Origin: Symsagittifera roscoffensis
Taxonomy: Eukaryota > Xenacoelomorpha > Acoela > Convolutidae
Reading direction: 5' to 3'
NCBI RefSeq assembly: GCF_963678635.1
Contig: NC_087062.1
Span: 70,587,345 to 70,651,344 of the forward strand
DNA: 64,000 bases
The position numbers and the translations under genes are program-made. Shown one piece after another: positions 1 to 11,538 of the stretch; positions within the stretch are counted from its first letter, which is position 1, and each line of letters starts with the position of its first letter. The notes below the pieces were generated by a model. The model searched no databases and was not told the DNA's origin. It saw only the letters and a list, made by a program, of their open reading frames with translations.

Positions 1-1139
1 CTGCGGTGACGTACGCTTTCCCGGATCCTCTAGTGGCTGCATACCGCCATTCAGTAGTGCACGTGAGCTTAATAAGCGTGTTGGATCGGACGGCGCTGAA
101 CTGGTGTCAACAAGAGGTGCTAAGGGCACGGATGAGTAATACAGTGCTCTTCGGGAAGGTGAAAGATCCCGAGTTGGTGGTGATTAACTTCCGGGGGCAA
201 CTGCAGTGCAGGATGGGGGGAAAACGTGAAGGCCCCATTGAGACGTATCCCAAGTTTTGGCATCTGAACCCCCTGACGGTGAACGGACAAGAGATCCTGA
301 GAATCCCGGCCTGGAAAAAGAGCTTCAACTAAGTAAAAAAGGAGCTGGAGGTGACACTAGAGAAGGAAATCTTACACGCAACCTTTCCTGAGTTTCCAAC
401 AGTCAGGAGAATGACCCTGGGGATGAATAGCTCCCTGGAAGTCTCATCCCTGTTCGCAAGAGCTACGGTAGAGAGACAGCAAGTGGAATTCACCGATGGC
501 TGGGATCCCTTGTTAATTGGGTATACGGCGGCGGTCTATTTCCACACCTGTGATATCAAGATAAACTCATGGACGACTCAAGCAAAGAAAATGAGAGGCT
601 CAATGCCTCCAAAATTCGAGGTGCGGGAGATCTTGAGAACGCTCGATCAGGCGAGCTTGGAGAACACATCACCGATATGGGATGATGGCAGGATGATCGT
701 AGAAGAAGGGCTTATCACGCTGAAGGACGAGATGAAGTTTGCCACAAGGAAGTACCGGGCGCCTTACGGATTGGAACAGGTGGAAATGAGGCAAGAAGGG
801 AGAGAACTGGATGCGGCAGGCTCGTTATATGTGGCTCTGACGGAATATAAGAAGCAAGACCCCGCGACAACCTCACCCCTATCAGTGGGCACCCCTGGGC
901 ACAAGAGAAGCGGCCCCGTAGAAGACCAATTTAGGAAGATACTTGAGAGGAGGCAAGCCGAGTCGAGAGAAGAAAGCATGGACGAAACTCTCAGTGAAAC
1001 AGGAGAGGAAATGGAAGTGGGGAATACACCTGAGCCGAAACCAGCTGAGGAGAATACACCTGAGCCGAAACCTGCAGGACCTGAGCGGAGACGATTGGGC
1101 GGACACTGCCACGCCACCTCTGACCTCATCCCCTCGTAA
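1..1139 (+). pseudogene. Acc3 (element A), 5'-truncated by window, one internal stop
   Basis: No family recognised. The frame runs from the window edge to 1139, with an in-frame TAA at 330-332 that is absent from the B copy (17,139-17,790). It matches Acc3 of element C (59,279-60,299) at protein level: the AVT(Y/F)AFPD start, ALNWC, the VINF strand and the KMRG segment all recur. The C-terminus is acidic and has a direct 27-nt repeat coding NTPEPKPA twice. A frameshift follows, after which Acc4 is read in the +1 frame. Conservation between two diverged families suggests the ancestor was functional. Confidence 0.6.
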
Positions 1140-1476
1140 GAACCTGGAACTACCATTGACAAGCGAGACTTCCAACATAAAAATGATACTCTTGAGTACA
1201 GAAGAGAGCCAGAAGAACACGTTTGAGGGGAACATGAGCATGTTTCTAGGGACTCTGGATGAGAAGGATTGGCGGGATTTCTTGAGTGAATTTAATCATG
1301 AGACGAAGAGTGAGACCACGCTAGATATCTTCAAGGAACAACTGTGGAACACGGTGGTCAAGTTCGGGGAACTGGTGTTGATGGGCACCAGGCTGGATGA
1401 AAAAGCAAGAAAGGAGTTGCTGAGCAAGATGGTCAAGTTGAGGGAGATGCGACAGAAGACCAAGGATGATGAATGA
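1072..1476 (+). pseudogene. Acc4 (element A), first copy
   Basis: Unknown small domain of about 130 residues, read in a frame shifted by one from Acc3. It contains SGDDWADTATPP, then FLGTLDE and a helical segment with LWNTVV and ARKELLSKM. The same order (FLGTL, EEVWTVV, MREVLDKL) occurs in Acc4 of element C near 60,600-60,830, so it is a real conserved domain. It ends at a TGA at 1474-1476. A lysine-rich stretch with stops (1,490-1,640) then leads to Acc5. The whole segment is copied twice more just downstream. Confidence 0.55.
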
Positions 1477-1643
1477 AAAGACGGCTCTACTCTGAAGAAA
1501 AAAACTGATGATAAAATAATTAAAGTTAAAGTAGAGGTTAAGATTAAGACTAGTAATATGATTAAAAGTACTAATGTCCTTAAGGCTCGAGCAGGGGGAG
1601 GCAAGAGTTGTAAGGGTCGGACCAGGACAGAGAGCTCGAATCA

Positions 1644-2390
1644 GTGATGATAGTGACGACAACCCCAAGCAAAGGTATGAAGTCTCGAAAGATGAAACGA
1701 GAGATAGAGGAGTTGAGCAGCACGTCGGTGGATGCTGTCTCGGAGAAGAACTTGAGGGAGACTGCCCCCATGATCCTAGCACGTTGGAAAACGGCAGCCT
1801 ATAAGAGTAGCTCCGAACCAAGGAGGCTAGCCGAAATAGTGAAAGAGATAGGGGTCTCGACAAATCTGGTAACGGAAGAAGACTTCAAACCTCAGAAGGC
1901 AGGCTCGAAAAAGGGTTCGACGAATGGACAAACATGGGAAGTGGATGTTGGTAGAGAATGGATCTCGAGCGAACATCAGACTATTGGCAAACAAGTGGCC
2001 AACGACCCTCAGGACCTGAAAGGAGACGATTGGGCGGACACTGCCACGCCACCTGTGACCTCATCCCCTCGTAAGAACCTGGAACTACCATTGACAAGCA
2101 AGACTTCCAACATGGGGATGATACTCTTGAGTGCAGAAGAGAGGCAGAAGAATACGTTTGAGGGGAACAAGAGTATGTTTCTGGGGACTCTGGATGAGAA
2201 GGCTTGGCGGAATTTCTTGAGTGAATTTAATCATGAGACGAAGAGTGAGACCACGCTAGATAACTTCAAGGAAGAACTGTGGAACACGGTGGTCAAGTTC
2301 GAAGAACCGGTGTTGATGGGAACCGGACTGGATGAAAAAGCAAGAAAGGAGTTGCTGAGCAAGATGGTCAAATTGAGGGAGACGCGATAG
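1644..2390 (+). pseudogene. Chimeric Acc5-Acc4 frame from tandem duplication, copy 1
   Basis: An open frame of 248 codons whose first 120 residues are Acc5 (basic N-terminus with KSRKMKREIEELSS, then APMILARWK and EEDFKPQKAG). The rest is Acc4, joined at about 2,011 where the 925-bp unit repeats. The fusion stays in frame because the joint preserves phase, but element B shows that Acc5 should continue into Acc6. I regard this as a by-product of duplication and not a designed protein. Confidence 0.55.
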
Positions 2391-2694
2391 AAGACCAAAG
2401 ATGATGAATGTAAAGACGGCTCTACTCTGAAGAAAAAAACTGATGATAAAATAATTAAAGTTAAAGTGGAGGATAAGATTAAGACTAGTAATATGATTAA
2501 AAGTACTAATATTCTTAAGGCTCGAGCAGGGGGAGGCAAGAGTTGGAAGGGTCGGACCGGGACGGAGAGATCGAATCTGTGACGACCCCCCCAAGCAAAG
2601 GTATGAAGTCTCGGAAGAGGAAGCGGGAGATAGAGGAATTGAGCAGCCCGTCGGTAGATGCTGTTTCGGAGAAGAACTTGAGGAAGACTGCCCC

Positions 2695-3315
2695 ATGATC
2701 TTAGCGCGGTGGAAGGGGGTAGCCTGCAAGAGTAGCTCCGAACCAAGGAGGCTAGCCGAAATAGTGAAAGAGATAGGGGTCTCGACAAATCTGGTAACGG
2801 AAGAAGACTTCAAACCTCAGAAGGCAGGCTCGAAAAAGGGTTCGACGAATGGACAAACATGGGAAGTGGATGTTGGTAGAGAATGGATCTCGAGCGAACA
2901 TCAGACTATTGGCAAACAAGTGGCCAACGACCCTCAGGACCTGAAAGGAGACGATTGGGCGGACACTGCCACGCCACCTGTGACCTCATCCCCTCGTAAG
3001 AACCTGGAACTACCATTGACAAGCAAGACTTCCAACATGGGGATGATACTCTTGAGTGCAGAAGAGAGGCAGAAGAATACGTTTGAGGGGAACAAGAGTA
3101 TGTTTCTGGGGACTCTGGATGAGAAGGCTTGGCGGAATTTCTTGAGTGAATTTAATCATGAGACGAAGAGTGAGACCACGCTAGATAACTTCAAGGAAGA
3201 ACTGTGGAACACGGTGGTCAAGTTCGAAGAACCGGTGTTGATGGGAACCGGACTGGATGAAAAAGCAAGAAAGGAGTTGCTGAGCAAGATGGTCAAATTG
3301 AGGGAGACGCGATAG
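2695..3315 (+). pseudogene. Chimeric Acc5-Acc4 frame, copy 2
   Basis: Same composition as the preceding chimera, in the second 925-bp unit. The open stretch is shorter on the 5' side because this unit has stops in the lysine-rich lead. Acc5 residues run to about 2,935, then Acc4 follows. It differs from the next unit by only a few substitutions, for example in the segment after VKEI. Confidence 0.5.
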
Positions 3316-3619
3316 AAGACCAAAGATGATGAATGTAAAGACGGCTCTACTCTGAAGAAAAAAACTGATGATAAAATAATTAAAGTTAAAGTGGAGGATA
3401 AGATTAAGACTAGTAATATGATTAAAAGTACTAATATTCTTAAGGCTCGAGCAGGGGGAGGCAAGAGTTGGAAGGGTCGGACCGGGACGGAGAGATCGAA
3501 TCTGTGACGACCCCCCCAAGCAAAGGTATGAAGTCTCGGAAGAGGAAGCGGGAGATAGAGGAATTGAGCAGCCCGTCGGTAGATGCTGTTTCGGAGAAGA
3601 ACTTGAGGAAGACTGCCCC

Positions 3620-4690
3620 ATGATCTTAGCGCGGTGGAAGGGGGTAGCCTGCAAGAGTAGCTCCGAACCAAGGAGGCTAGCCGAAATAGTGAAAGAGATA
3701 GAGGTCTCGACAAGTCTAGTAACGGAAGAAGACTTCAAACCTCAGAAGGCAGGCTCGAAAAAGGGTTCGACGAATGGACAAACATGGGAAGTGGATGTTG
3801 GCAGAGAATGGATCTCGAGCGAACATCAGACTATTGGCAAACAAGTGGCCAACGACCCTCTTGAGAAGAATGCGAGAAGGAAAACGGCTCGACCTTGGTG
3901 GGTGGCCCTAGAGACGATGAAGGAATTGGAGGACTGTCTGAAGAAGCTTGATCATGGGGTGTACCGCACGCGTTCCAATTGGGCTTCTCAACAGAAAGCC
4001 GAGGTCAACAAGTTGGAATCGGGAAGTCAGCTAAAGCGAACTTGGCAGAGCTTGTTGCGGGATTACTTTGAGGAGGCGATGAGAACACCTTCATCAGCAT
4101 TGCCTCTAATGGCAAATCCCTTCGTCAGAACCGCGGGACAACTGATGTTCGCGTGGAGCCTAGTGGGAGCAGAATTGGAAATCTTGACTTCATGTGACAA
4201 AATGAAATTGGGCAATAAAAACCTAGAAGTCTATCAGATGCTCGTACAACACATCGCGAGAGACAACTCCGGTCTGAGTCTGGCGAGAAGAAAAGATGCC
4301 ACTTGTTCCTTGAGGTGGATAATGTCCGTATTGACCAATAGCACCGTCCAAATGTGTCATCAGAAGGCCATGGGGAGCAAAACCATGGAGAGAAGAGTCT
4401 CCATCGTCATACTGAACGTGTACCAGAGTACGGGGATCGAGAAGGAGGATGACGCGAGGCAATCCCTAGAGAATCATGGAAAACTTGATGAGATACGAAG
4501 ATTCCACAACAAGAAATTTGAAAAGGGGCATAATTTGCTTCGCAACTTAGCCTTGGCTGAGGGTTACGCGAGACCCAATAAAAAGGGAGAGTATCAATAC
4601 GTGTCTGGAGTGATGGGAATAGCGTACAATCCTTTCTTGAATCAGAAGCCGCGAGCGCTTACAGGAATCACGAGGTCGCGGAGCTCTTGA
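3620..4690 (+). pseudogene. Acc5-Acc6 (element A), copy 1
   Basis: An open frame of 356 codons. Residues 1-80 are Acc5 and the remainder is Acc6. Acc6 matches element C at 58,473-59,117: YFEE followed by an (I/M)RT step, a PFVRT/PYVRT strand, a FAWSLVG/FGWCMMG helix, and ARRKDATC/AKRRDALC. I recognise no named domain, catalytic motif, signal peptide or membrane segment. The frame ends at a TGA (4688-4690). In element B the equivalent frame leads directly to Acc7, so the break here is a 1-nt frameshift near 4,640. Confidence 0.6.
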
Positions 4691-4693
4691 AAA

Positions 4694-6657
4694 TTTGGAC
4701 GGAGAAGATAATCATAATCGATTCAATGGAGAGGGAGAAACCGAGCCTAGGCCTGCTACTTGAGGCGACACCAAAGGTGATAAGCGTGCCGCGCTCGAGC
4801 AAAAGACTAGAATTGAGGATGGGGAATGGAAATGGCATGATGACTACGAATTTGGGAACGATTTGAAAATTGCTGAGACCTTCCTGGTGTCCACATCCCT
4901 ATGCGAGCTTGATTGAACAAGTCACGGAACGAGTGAGGCTAACACCATCAAAAGATGAGGATCTGGGAACAATGGACATGATATACAAATTGATCCTACC
5001 ACAGAGTAGAGAGTCGGGCGAAGCAACGAGTAAGCTGGGATCAGTAAAGAAATTGGAACCTGATAGCCGTCTTAACTTGACGTGCGGAGGCGGAGGACAC
5101 ACCTGTGATGGACGATCATGTGTCAGAATACAATCTTTCCAGGAAGAAGACCTAGTCACTTTGTTTAGTGACATAACAGAAAGAGAGAAGAGAGAGGTGC
5201 AGATAATGGCTGAGTGCTATACGAACACTACAGTGTATATATCAACGGCGCTGGGGTTCTTCTCTGGAATGTGTAGTCTGCAATCACTGGAGATGCTGGA
5301 GTCTGAACACCATTTGGTGACGGCGTTGAGCGTGGAGTCGTGGCCAGTGGCGTTGCAAACCAGCCAGAAACATATCAGAGGGTGGAAAATTGGTCTAGAG
5401 GCGGAGATGGGATTTCCAGTGAGCGAAGCTTATGGCCTGCCTGTAAATGCAAAGTCCTTGGTGGGATCAGTAATGGCCAATGTATGTGGGAGCCATTATC
5501 CATTGCAGATGGCAATGGTGGAGGTATCCAGCCTAAGGATACTAGTGGATAAGGCCTTCTCGGTACCCAAGTGAGTACGGCTGGCTCGAATGTCGCATCA
5601 TTCACACAGACTGTTGAGGAAGATCTTGGGAACGGTGCCAAGGGCACAAAGAGATGACATGAGTGAGATCTGGGGAGAAGAACTCTTGAGCTTACGAGAC
5701 GAAAACACGAGAAATTTTGAGAGACAGAATGCCATCGGGAAGCCGATGAGTAGTGTCCCAGCGCCAGAGGAAAATGATATGACGCACGAGAAATTGATGG
5801 AACTGGAGCCGCTGCTGGAAGCCTCGGGAGAACGCAATCTCCGAAGCATAGAAATTACACATGGTGAATGCCCATGCCATTGCCTGGCACAGACAGTGTG
5901 GTACCCGGAGCATTCAAACCTTTGTTTAGTGTGGGATGTAGAAGAAATTCGGTCAATTGGGTTACCCGATCATCAGCAGAAGGTGAACATTTTGGTAGTA
6001 ATTACGATGTGGGCGTTACGATGGATCGAAGAAAATGTAACGAAGTATAGGGAGTCGAAGACACCAACGGCGGAATCGATTAACACTATAGATTCCAGCA
6101 GGAGACTTGAGTTGTTTGAGACTGTATGCAAGGTATTCGCCATACCAATGGAAGTCAGGCACGTCGTATGGAGCCGCATAAGGTTTTTTCCGTGGTTTCG
6201 AGCGACGTTGACATCTTGGTTGTACATAGCGACGAAGGTTCGCATGAAGAAATACCAAAAGGATTATCGACAGTTCCTGGCGGAGATAGGTCCGGAAGCC
6301 ATCAAAAGACCTCTGCTGACCTATCAAAATGCGATCACAACAGGTTGGAAAAGAGTCGGTAGTGTGTCTAGAGATAATACCAAAGCGAGTGAATCGTAAC
6401 TGGAGGAGGACTTGGCGAAGAACGTGAGCTTGAGCCTGCACATTTCCTTTTACTTGAATAGGGAATTCAAAATGAAAGACTTACCGAATCAGGCAGCGAG
6501 GTTGCAGGAGCAGAAGGAGTGGATGCAATCCTTCGAACAATTGAGAGATTGGGAAGAAATTGTGATCAGCTCTGATGATGAGGAAGCGCTACTAAGGCAG
6601 ATCACGGTGTCAAATTCATCCGGTCCTAGCACTTCGAAGGCTAGGAATACGAAGTGA
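4694..6657 (+). pseudogene. Acc7 (element A), copy 1, three internal stops
   Basis: One continuous frame interrupted by TGA at 4864-4866, TGA at 5572-5574 and TAA at 6397-6399. In B the aligned codons are TGG, TGC and ATA. That places 4,694-6,657 in a single ancestral protein of about 650 residues. Visible features are a cysteine/histidine patch (CGGGGHTCDGRSC near 5,080), a second one (ECPCHC near 5,868), and an acidic, serine-rich C-terminus (SSDDEEALL). No family recognised. It is the last gene before the 3' untranslated region. Its position, 3' of pol, is where env sits in retroviruses, but I see no signal peptide or membrane anchor. Confidence 0.6.
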
Positions 6658-7097
6658 GCAGGGAGCTCAATGTGGGTTTCTTGAGTATTGAGAGGGAAAA
6701 GAAGGGGCTTGAGTTTGAACACGGATGAAATCCGAGGTCACGAAAAAGAAACTTTAACGAAACAAAGTATTTTCATTAATATGCTATAGTTATTATATAA
6801 ATCAAAATGTTGCATGACAATTCCTGATTGGATAGGACAAAAGAAATTTTAATCACAAGCTTAAAAAGCGGATATTCAAGGTGCAGGTATATGAAAATTT
6901 TGATTGCTGTTCAGCGATAGTGTGACAATTTTATATGGTTGTGAATTTTGGGGTGTAGATAAACTTAAGTCTACTGCAAACTTCTGTAAATGACCACTGG
7001 CACTGTATCTTGAGCAGCACTCGGTATTCTAGGGACTCACTGACAGGCGGCAACACGCGATGAGGACATCGATCTTGAGTCCGGGAAGTATGTGCCA
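6658..7097 (+). other. 3' untranslated region of element A, duplicated copy
   Basis: AT-rich non-coding segment following Acc7, identical to 11,106-11,545. It ends with the purine tract and the first bases of the LTR (TGTGCCAGTCGGT), then jumps at 7,097/7,098 to a sequence homologous to 2,650. The joint has a short microhomology (GTCGGT). No coding frame of interest. Confidence 0.75.
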
Positions 7098-7763
7098 GTC
7101 GGTAGATGCTGTTTCGGAGAAGAACTTGAGGAAGACTGCCCCATGATCTTAGCGCGGTGGAAGGGGGTAGCCTGCAAGAGTAGCTCCGAACCAAGGAGGC
7201 TAGCCGAAATAGTGAAAGAGATAGGGGTCTCGACAAATCTGGTAACGGAAGAAGACTTCAAACCTCAGAAGGCAGGCTCGAAAAAGGGTTCGACGAATGG
7301 ACAAACATGGGAAGTGGATGTTGGTAGAGAATGGATCTCGAGCGAACATCAGACTATTGGCAAACAAGTGGCCAACGACCCTCAGGACCTGAAAGGAGAC
7401 GATTGGGCGGACACTGCCACGCCACCTGTGACCTCATCCCCTCGTAAGAACCTGGAACTACCATTGACAAGCAAGACTTCCAACATGGGGATGATACTCT
7501 TGAGTGCAGAAGAGAGGCAGAAGAATACGTTTGAGGGGAACAAGAGTATGTTTCTGGGGACTCTGGATGAGAAGGCTTGGCGGAATTTCTTGAGTGAATT
7601 TAATCATGAGACGAAGAGTGAGACCACGCTAGATAACTTCAAGGAAGAACTGTGGAACACGGTGGTCAAGTTCGAAGAACCGGTGTTGATGGGAACCGGA
7701 CTGGATGAAAAAGCAAGAAAGGAGTTGCTGAGCAAGATGGTCAAATTGAGGGAGACGCGATAG
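7092..7763 (+). pseudogene. Chimeric Acc5-Acc4 frame across the duplication joint
   Basis: The frame opens in the duplicated LTR-start sequence and runs into Acc5 and then Acc4. Its first residues come from the joint itself and have no counterpart elsewhere. The remainder equals 2,695-3,315. It is a duplication artefact and not an independent gene. Confidence 0.5.
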
Positions 7764-8067
7764 AAGACCAAAGATGATGAATGTAAAGACGGCTCTACTC
7801 TGAAGAAAAAAACTGATGATAAAATAATTAAAGTTAAAGTGGAGGATAAGATTAAGACTAGTAATATGATTAAAAGTACTAATATTCTTAAGGCTCGAGC
7901 AGGGGGAGGCAAGAGTTGGAAGGGTCGGACCGGGACGGAGAGATCGAATCTGTGACGACCCCCCCAAGCAAAGGTATGAAGTCTCGGAAGAGGAAGCGGG
8001 AGATAGAGGAATTGAGCAGCCCGTCGGTAGATGCTGTTTCGGAGAAGAACTTGAGGAAGACTGCCCC

Positions 8068-9138
8068 ATGATCTTAGCGCGGTGGAAGGGGGTAGCCTGC
8101 AAGAGTAGCTCCGAACCAAGGAGGCTAGCCGAAATAGTGAAAGAGATAGAGGTCTCGACAAGTCTAGTAACGGAAGAAGACTTCAAACCTCAGAAGGCAG
8201 GCTCGAAAAAGGGTTCGACGAATGGACAAACATGGGAAGTGGATGTTGGCAGAGAATGGATCTCGAGCGAACATCAGACTATTGGCAAACAAGTGGCCAA
8301 CGACCCTCTTGAGAAGAATGCGAGAAGGAAAACGGCTCGACCTTGGTGGGTGGCCCTAGAGACGATGAAGGAATTGGAGGACTGTCTGAAGAAGCTTGAT
8401 CATGGGGTGTACCGCACGCGTTCCAATTGGGCTTCTCAACAGAAAGCCGAGGTCAACAAGTTGGAATCGGGAAGTCAGCTAAAGCGAACTTGGCAGAGCT
8501 TGTTGCGGGATTACTTTGAGGAGGCGATGAGAACACCTTCATCAGCATTGCCTCTAATGGCAAATCCCTTCGTCAGAACCGCGGGACAACTGATGTTCGC
8601 GTGGAGCCTAGTGGGAGCAGAATTGGAAATCTTGACTTCATGTGACAAAATGAAATTGGGCAATAAAAACCTAGAAGTCTATCAGATGCTCGTACAACAC
8701 ATCGCGAGAGACAACTCCGGTCTGAGTCTGGCGAGAAGAAAAGATGCCACTTGTTCCTTGAGGTGGATAATGTCCGTATTGACCAATAGCACCGTCCAAA
8801 TGTGTCATCAGAAGGCCATGGGGAGCAAAACCATGGAGAGAAGAGTCTCCATCGTCATACTGAACGTGTACCAGAGTACGGGGATCGAGAAGGAGGATGA
8901 CGCGAGGCAATCCCTAGAGAATCATGGAAAACTTGATGAGATACGAAGATTCCACAACAAGAAATTTGAAAAGGGGCATAATTTGCTTCGCAACTTAGCC
9001 TTGGCTGAGGGTTACGCGAGACCCAATAAAAAGGGAGAGTATCAATACGTGTCTGGAGTGATGGGAATAGCGTACAATCCTTTCTTGAATCAGAAGCCGC
9101 GAGCGCTTACAGGAATCACGAGGTCGCGGAGCTCTTGA
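8068..9138 (+). pseudogene. Acc5-Acc6 (element A), copy 2
   Basis: Identical in length and virtually in sequence to 3,620-4,690 (offset 4,448), with the same terminal TGA and the same downstream frameshift. Shared lesions show that the breakage came before the duplication. The domain description is as for copy 1: unknown, conserved with element C. Confidence 0.6.
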
Positions 9139-9141
9139 AAA

Positions 9142-11105
9142 TTTGGACGGAGAAGATAATCATAATCGATTCAATGGAGAGGGAGAAACCGAGCCTAGGC
9201 CTGCTACTTGAGGCGACACCAAAGGTGATAAGCGTGCCGCGCTCGAGCAAAAGACTAGAATTGAGGATGGGGAATGGAAATGGCATGATGACTACGAATT
9301 TGGGAACGATTTGAAAATTGCTGAGACCTTCCTGGTGTCCACATCCCTATGCGAGCTTGATTGAACAAGTCACGGAACGAGTGAGGCTAACACCATCAAA
9401 AGATGAGGATCTGGGAACAATGGACATGATATACAAATTGATCCTACCACAGAGTAGAGAGTCGGGCGAAGCAACGAGTAAGCTGGGATCAGTAAAGAAA
9501 TTGGAACCTGATAGCCGTCTTAACTTGACGTGCGGAGGCGGAGGACACACCTGTGATGGACGATCATGTGTCAGAATACAATCTTTCCAGGAAGAAGACC
9601 TAGTCACTTTGTTTAGTGACATAACAGAAAGAGAGAAGAGAGAGGTGCAGATAATGGCTGAGTGCTATACGAACACTACAGTGTATATATCAACGGCGCT
9701 GGGGTTCTTCTCTGGAATGTGTAGTCTGCAATCACTGGAGATGCTGGAGTCTGAACACCATTTGGTGACGGCGTTGAGCGTGGAGTCGTGGCCAGTGGCG
9801 TTGCAAACCAGCCAGAAACATATCAGAGGGTGGAAAATTGGTCTAGAGGCGGAGATGGGATTTCCAGTGAGCGAAGCTTATGGCCTGCCTGTAAATGCAA
9901 AGTCCTTGGTGGGATCAGTAATGGCCAATGTATGTGGGAGCCATTATCCATTGCAGATGGCAATGGTGGAGGTATCCAGCCTAAGGATACTAGTGGATAA
10001 GGCCTTCTCGGTACCCAAGTGAGTACGGCTGGCTCGAATGTCGCATCATTCACACAGACTGTTGAGGAAGATCTTGGGAACGGTGCCAAGGGCACAAAGA
10101 GATGACATGAGTGAGATCTGGGGAGAAGAACTCTTGAGCTTACGAGACGAAAACACGAGAAATTTTGAGAGACAGAATGCCATCGGGAAGCCGATGAGTA
10201 GTGTCCCAGCGCCAGAGGAAAATGATATGACGCACGAGAAATTGATGGAACTGGAGCCGCTGCTGGAAGCCTCGGGAGAACGCAATCTCCGAAGCATAGA
10301 AATTACACATGGTGAATGCCCATGCCATTGCCTGGCACAGACAGTGTGGTACCCGGAGCATTCAAACCTTTGTTTAGTGTGGGATGTAGAAGAAATTCGG
10401 TCAATTGGGTTACCCGATCATCAGCAGAAGGTGAACATTTTGGTAGTAATTACGATGTGGGCGTTACGATGGATCGAAGAAAATGTAACGAAGTATAGGG
10501 AGTCGAAGACACCAACGGCGGAATCGATTAACACTATAGATTCCAGCAGGAGACTTGAGTTGTTTGAGACTGTATGCAAGGTATTCGCCATACCAATGGA
10601 AGTCAGGCACGTCGTATGGAGCCGCATAAGGTTTTTTCCGTGGTTTCGAGCGACGTTGACATCTTGGTTGTACATAGCGACGAAGGTTCGCATGAAGAAA
10701 TACCAAAAGGATTATCGACAGTTCCTGGCGGAGATAGGTCCGGAAACCATCAAAAGACCTCTGCTGACCTATCAAAATGCGATCACAACAGGTTGGAAAA
10801 GAGTCGGTAGTGTGTCTAGAGATAATACCAAAGCGAGTGAATCGTAACTGGAGGAGGACTTGGCGAAGAACGTGAGCTTGAGCCTGCACATTTCCTTTTA
10901 CTTGAATAGGGAATTCAAAATGAAAGACTTACCGAATCAGGCAGCGAGGTTGCAGGAGCAGAAGGAGTGGATGCAATCCTTCGAACAATTGAGAGATTGG
11001 GAAGAAATTGTGATCAGCTCTGATGATGAGGAAGCGCTACTAAGGCAGATCACGGTGTCAAATTCATCCGGTCCTAGCACTTCGAAGGCTAGGAATACGA
11101 AGTGA
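9142..11105 (+). pseudogene. Acc7 (element A), copy 2, three internal stops
   Basis: Duplicate of 4,694-6,657 with the same three stops, at 9,312-9,314, 10,020-10,022 and 10,845-10,847. One visible amino-acid change (Ala to Thr) lies near 10,747. This copy is the one followed by the intact 3' untranslated region and LTR, so it occupies the native position of the gene. Confidence 0.6.
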
Positions 11106-11538
11106 GCAGGGAGCTCAATGTGGGTTTCTTGAGTATTGAGAGGGAAAAGAAGGGGCTTGAGTTTGAACACGGATGAAATCCGAGGTCACGAAAAAGAAAC
11201 TTTAACGAAACAAAGTATTTTCATTAATATGCTATAGTTATTATATAAATCAAAATGTTGCATGACAATTCCTGATTGGATAGGACAAAAGAAATTTTAA
11301 TCACAAGCTTAAAAAGCGGATATTCAAGGTGCAGGTATATGAAAATTTTGATTGCTGTTCAGCGATAGTGTGACAATTTTATATGGTTGTGAATTTTGGG
11401 GTGTAGATAAACTTAAGTCTACTGCAAACTTCTGTAAATGACCACTGGCACTGTATCTTGAGCAGCACTCGGTATTCTAGGGACTCACTGACAGGCGGCA
11501 ACACGCGATGAGGACATCGATCTTGAGTCCGGGAAGTA
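11106..11538 (+). promoter_or_regulatory. 3' untranslated region and polypurine tract of element A
   Basis: Non-coding stretch between Acc7 and the LTR. It ends in the purine-rich GAGTCCGGGAAGTA (11,525-11,538) immediately before the LTR start TGTGCC. The equivalent in B is GAGTCTGGGGAGTA. A purine tract touching the 5' end of the 3' LTR is the standard plus-strand primer (PPT) of LTR elements. The assignment is by position and base content. Confidence 0.55.

Larger units (their letters stand above)
1076..3860 (+). repeat. Three tandem copies of a 925-bp unit (Acc4-Acc5)
   Basis: The unit starts at CAGGACCTGA and ends at CCAACGACCCTC. Copies lie at about 1,076-2,010 (diverged), 2,011-2,935 and 2,936-3,860 (almost identical to each other). 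Each joint fuses the end of Acc5 to the start of Acc4, and only the last copy runs on into Acc6. Element B (15,700-16,640) has a single unit, so the amplification is specific to A. Confidence 0.9.

Noticed and set aside
764-1241. Antisense frames with Ser/Leu-rich translations (also 2,231-2,813, 7,604-8,186, 15,810-16,377)
   Set aside because: Mirror frames of Acc3-Acc5 that follow their codon pattern; no independent conservation with C.
4694-6657. Recurrent in-frame TGA as evidence of a reassigned TGA codon
   Set aside because: TAA and TAG stops occur equally among lesions, along with frameshifts; decay explains them. The carrier exon gives no support for recoding.
4870-6657. Acc7 as an envelope glycoprotein
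   Set aside because: Position fits, but I see no signal peptide, membrane anchor or fusion peptide-like segment; the Cys patches alone are not enough.
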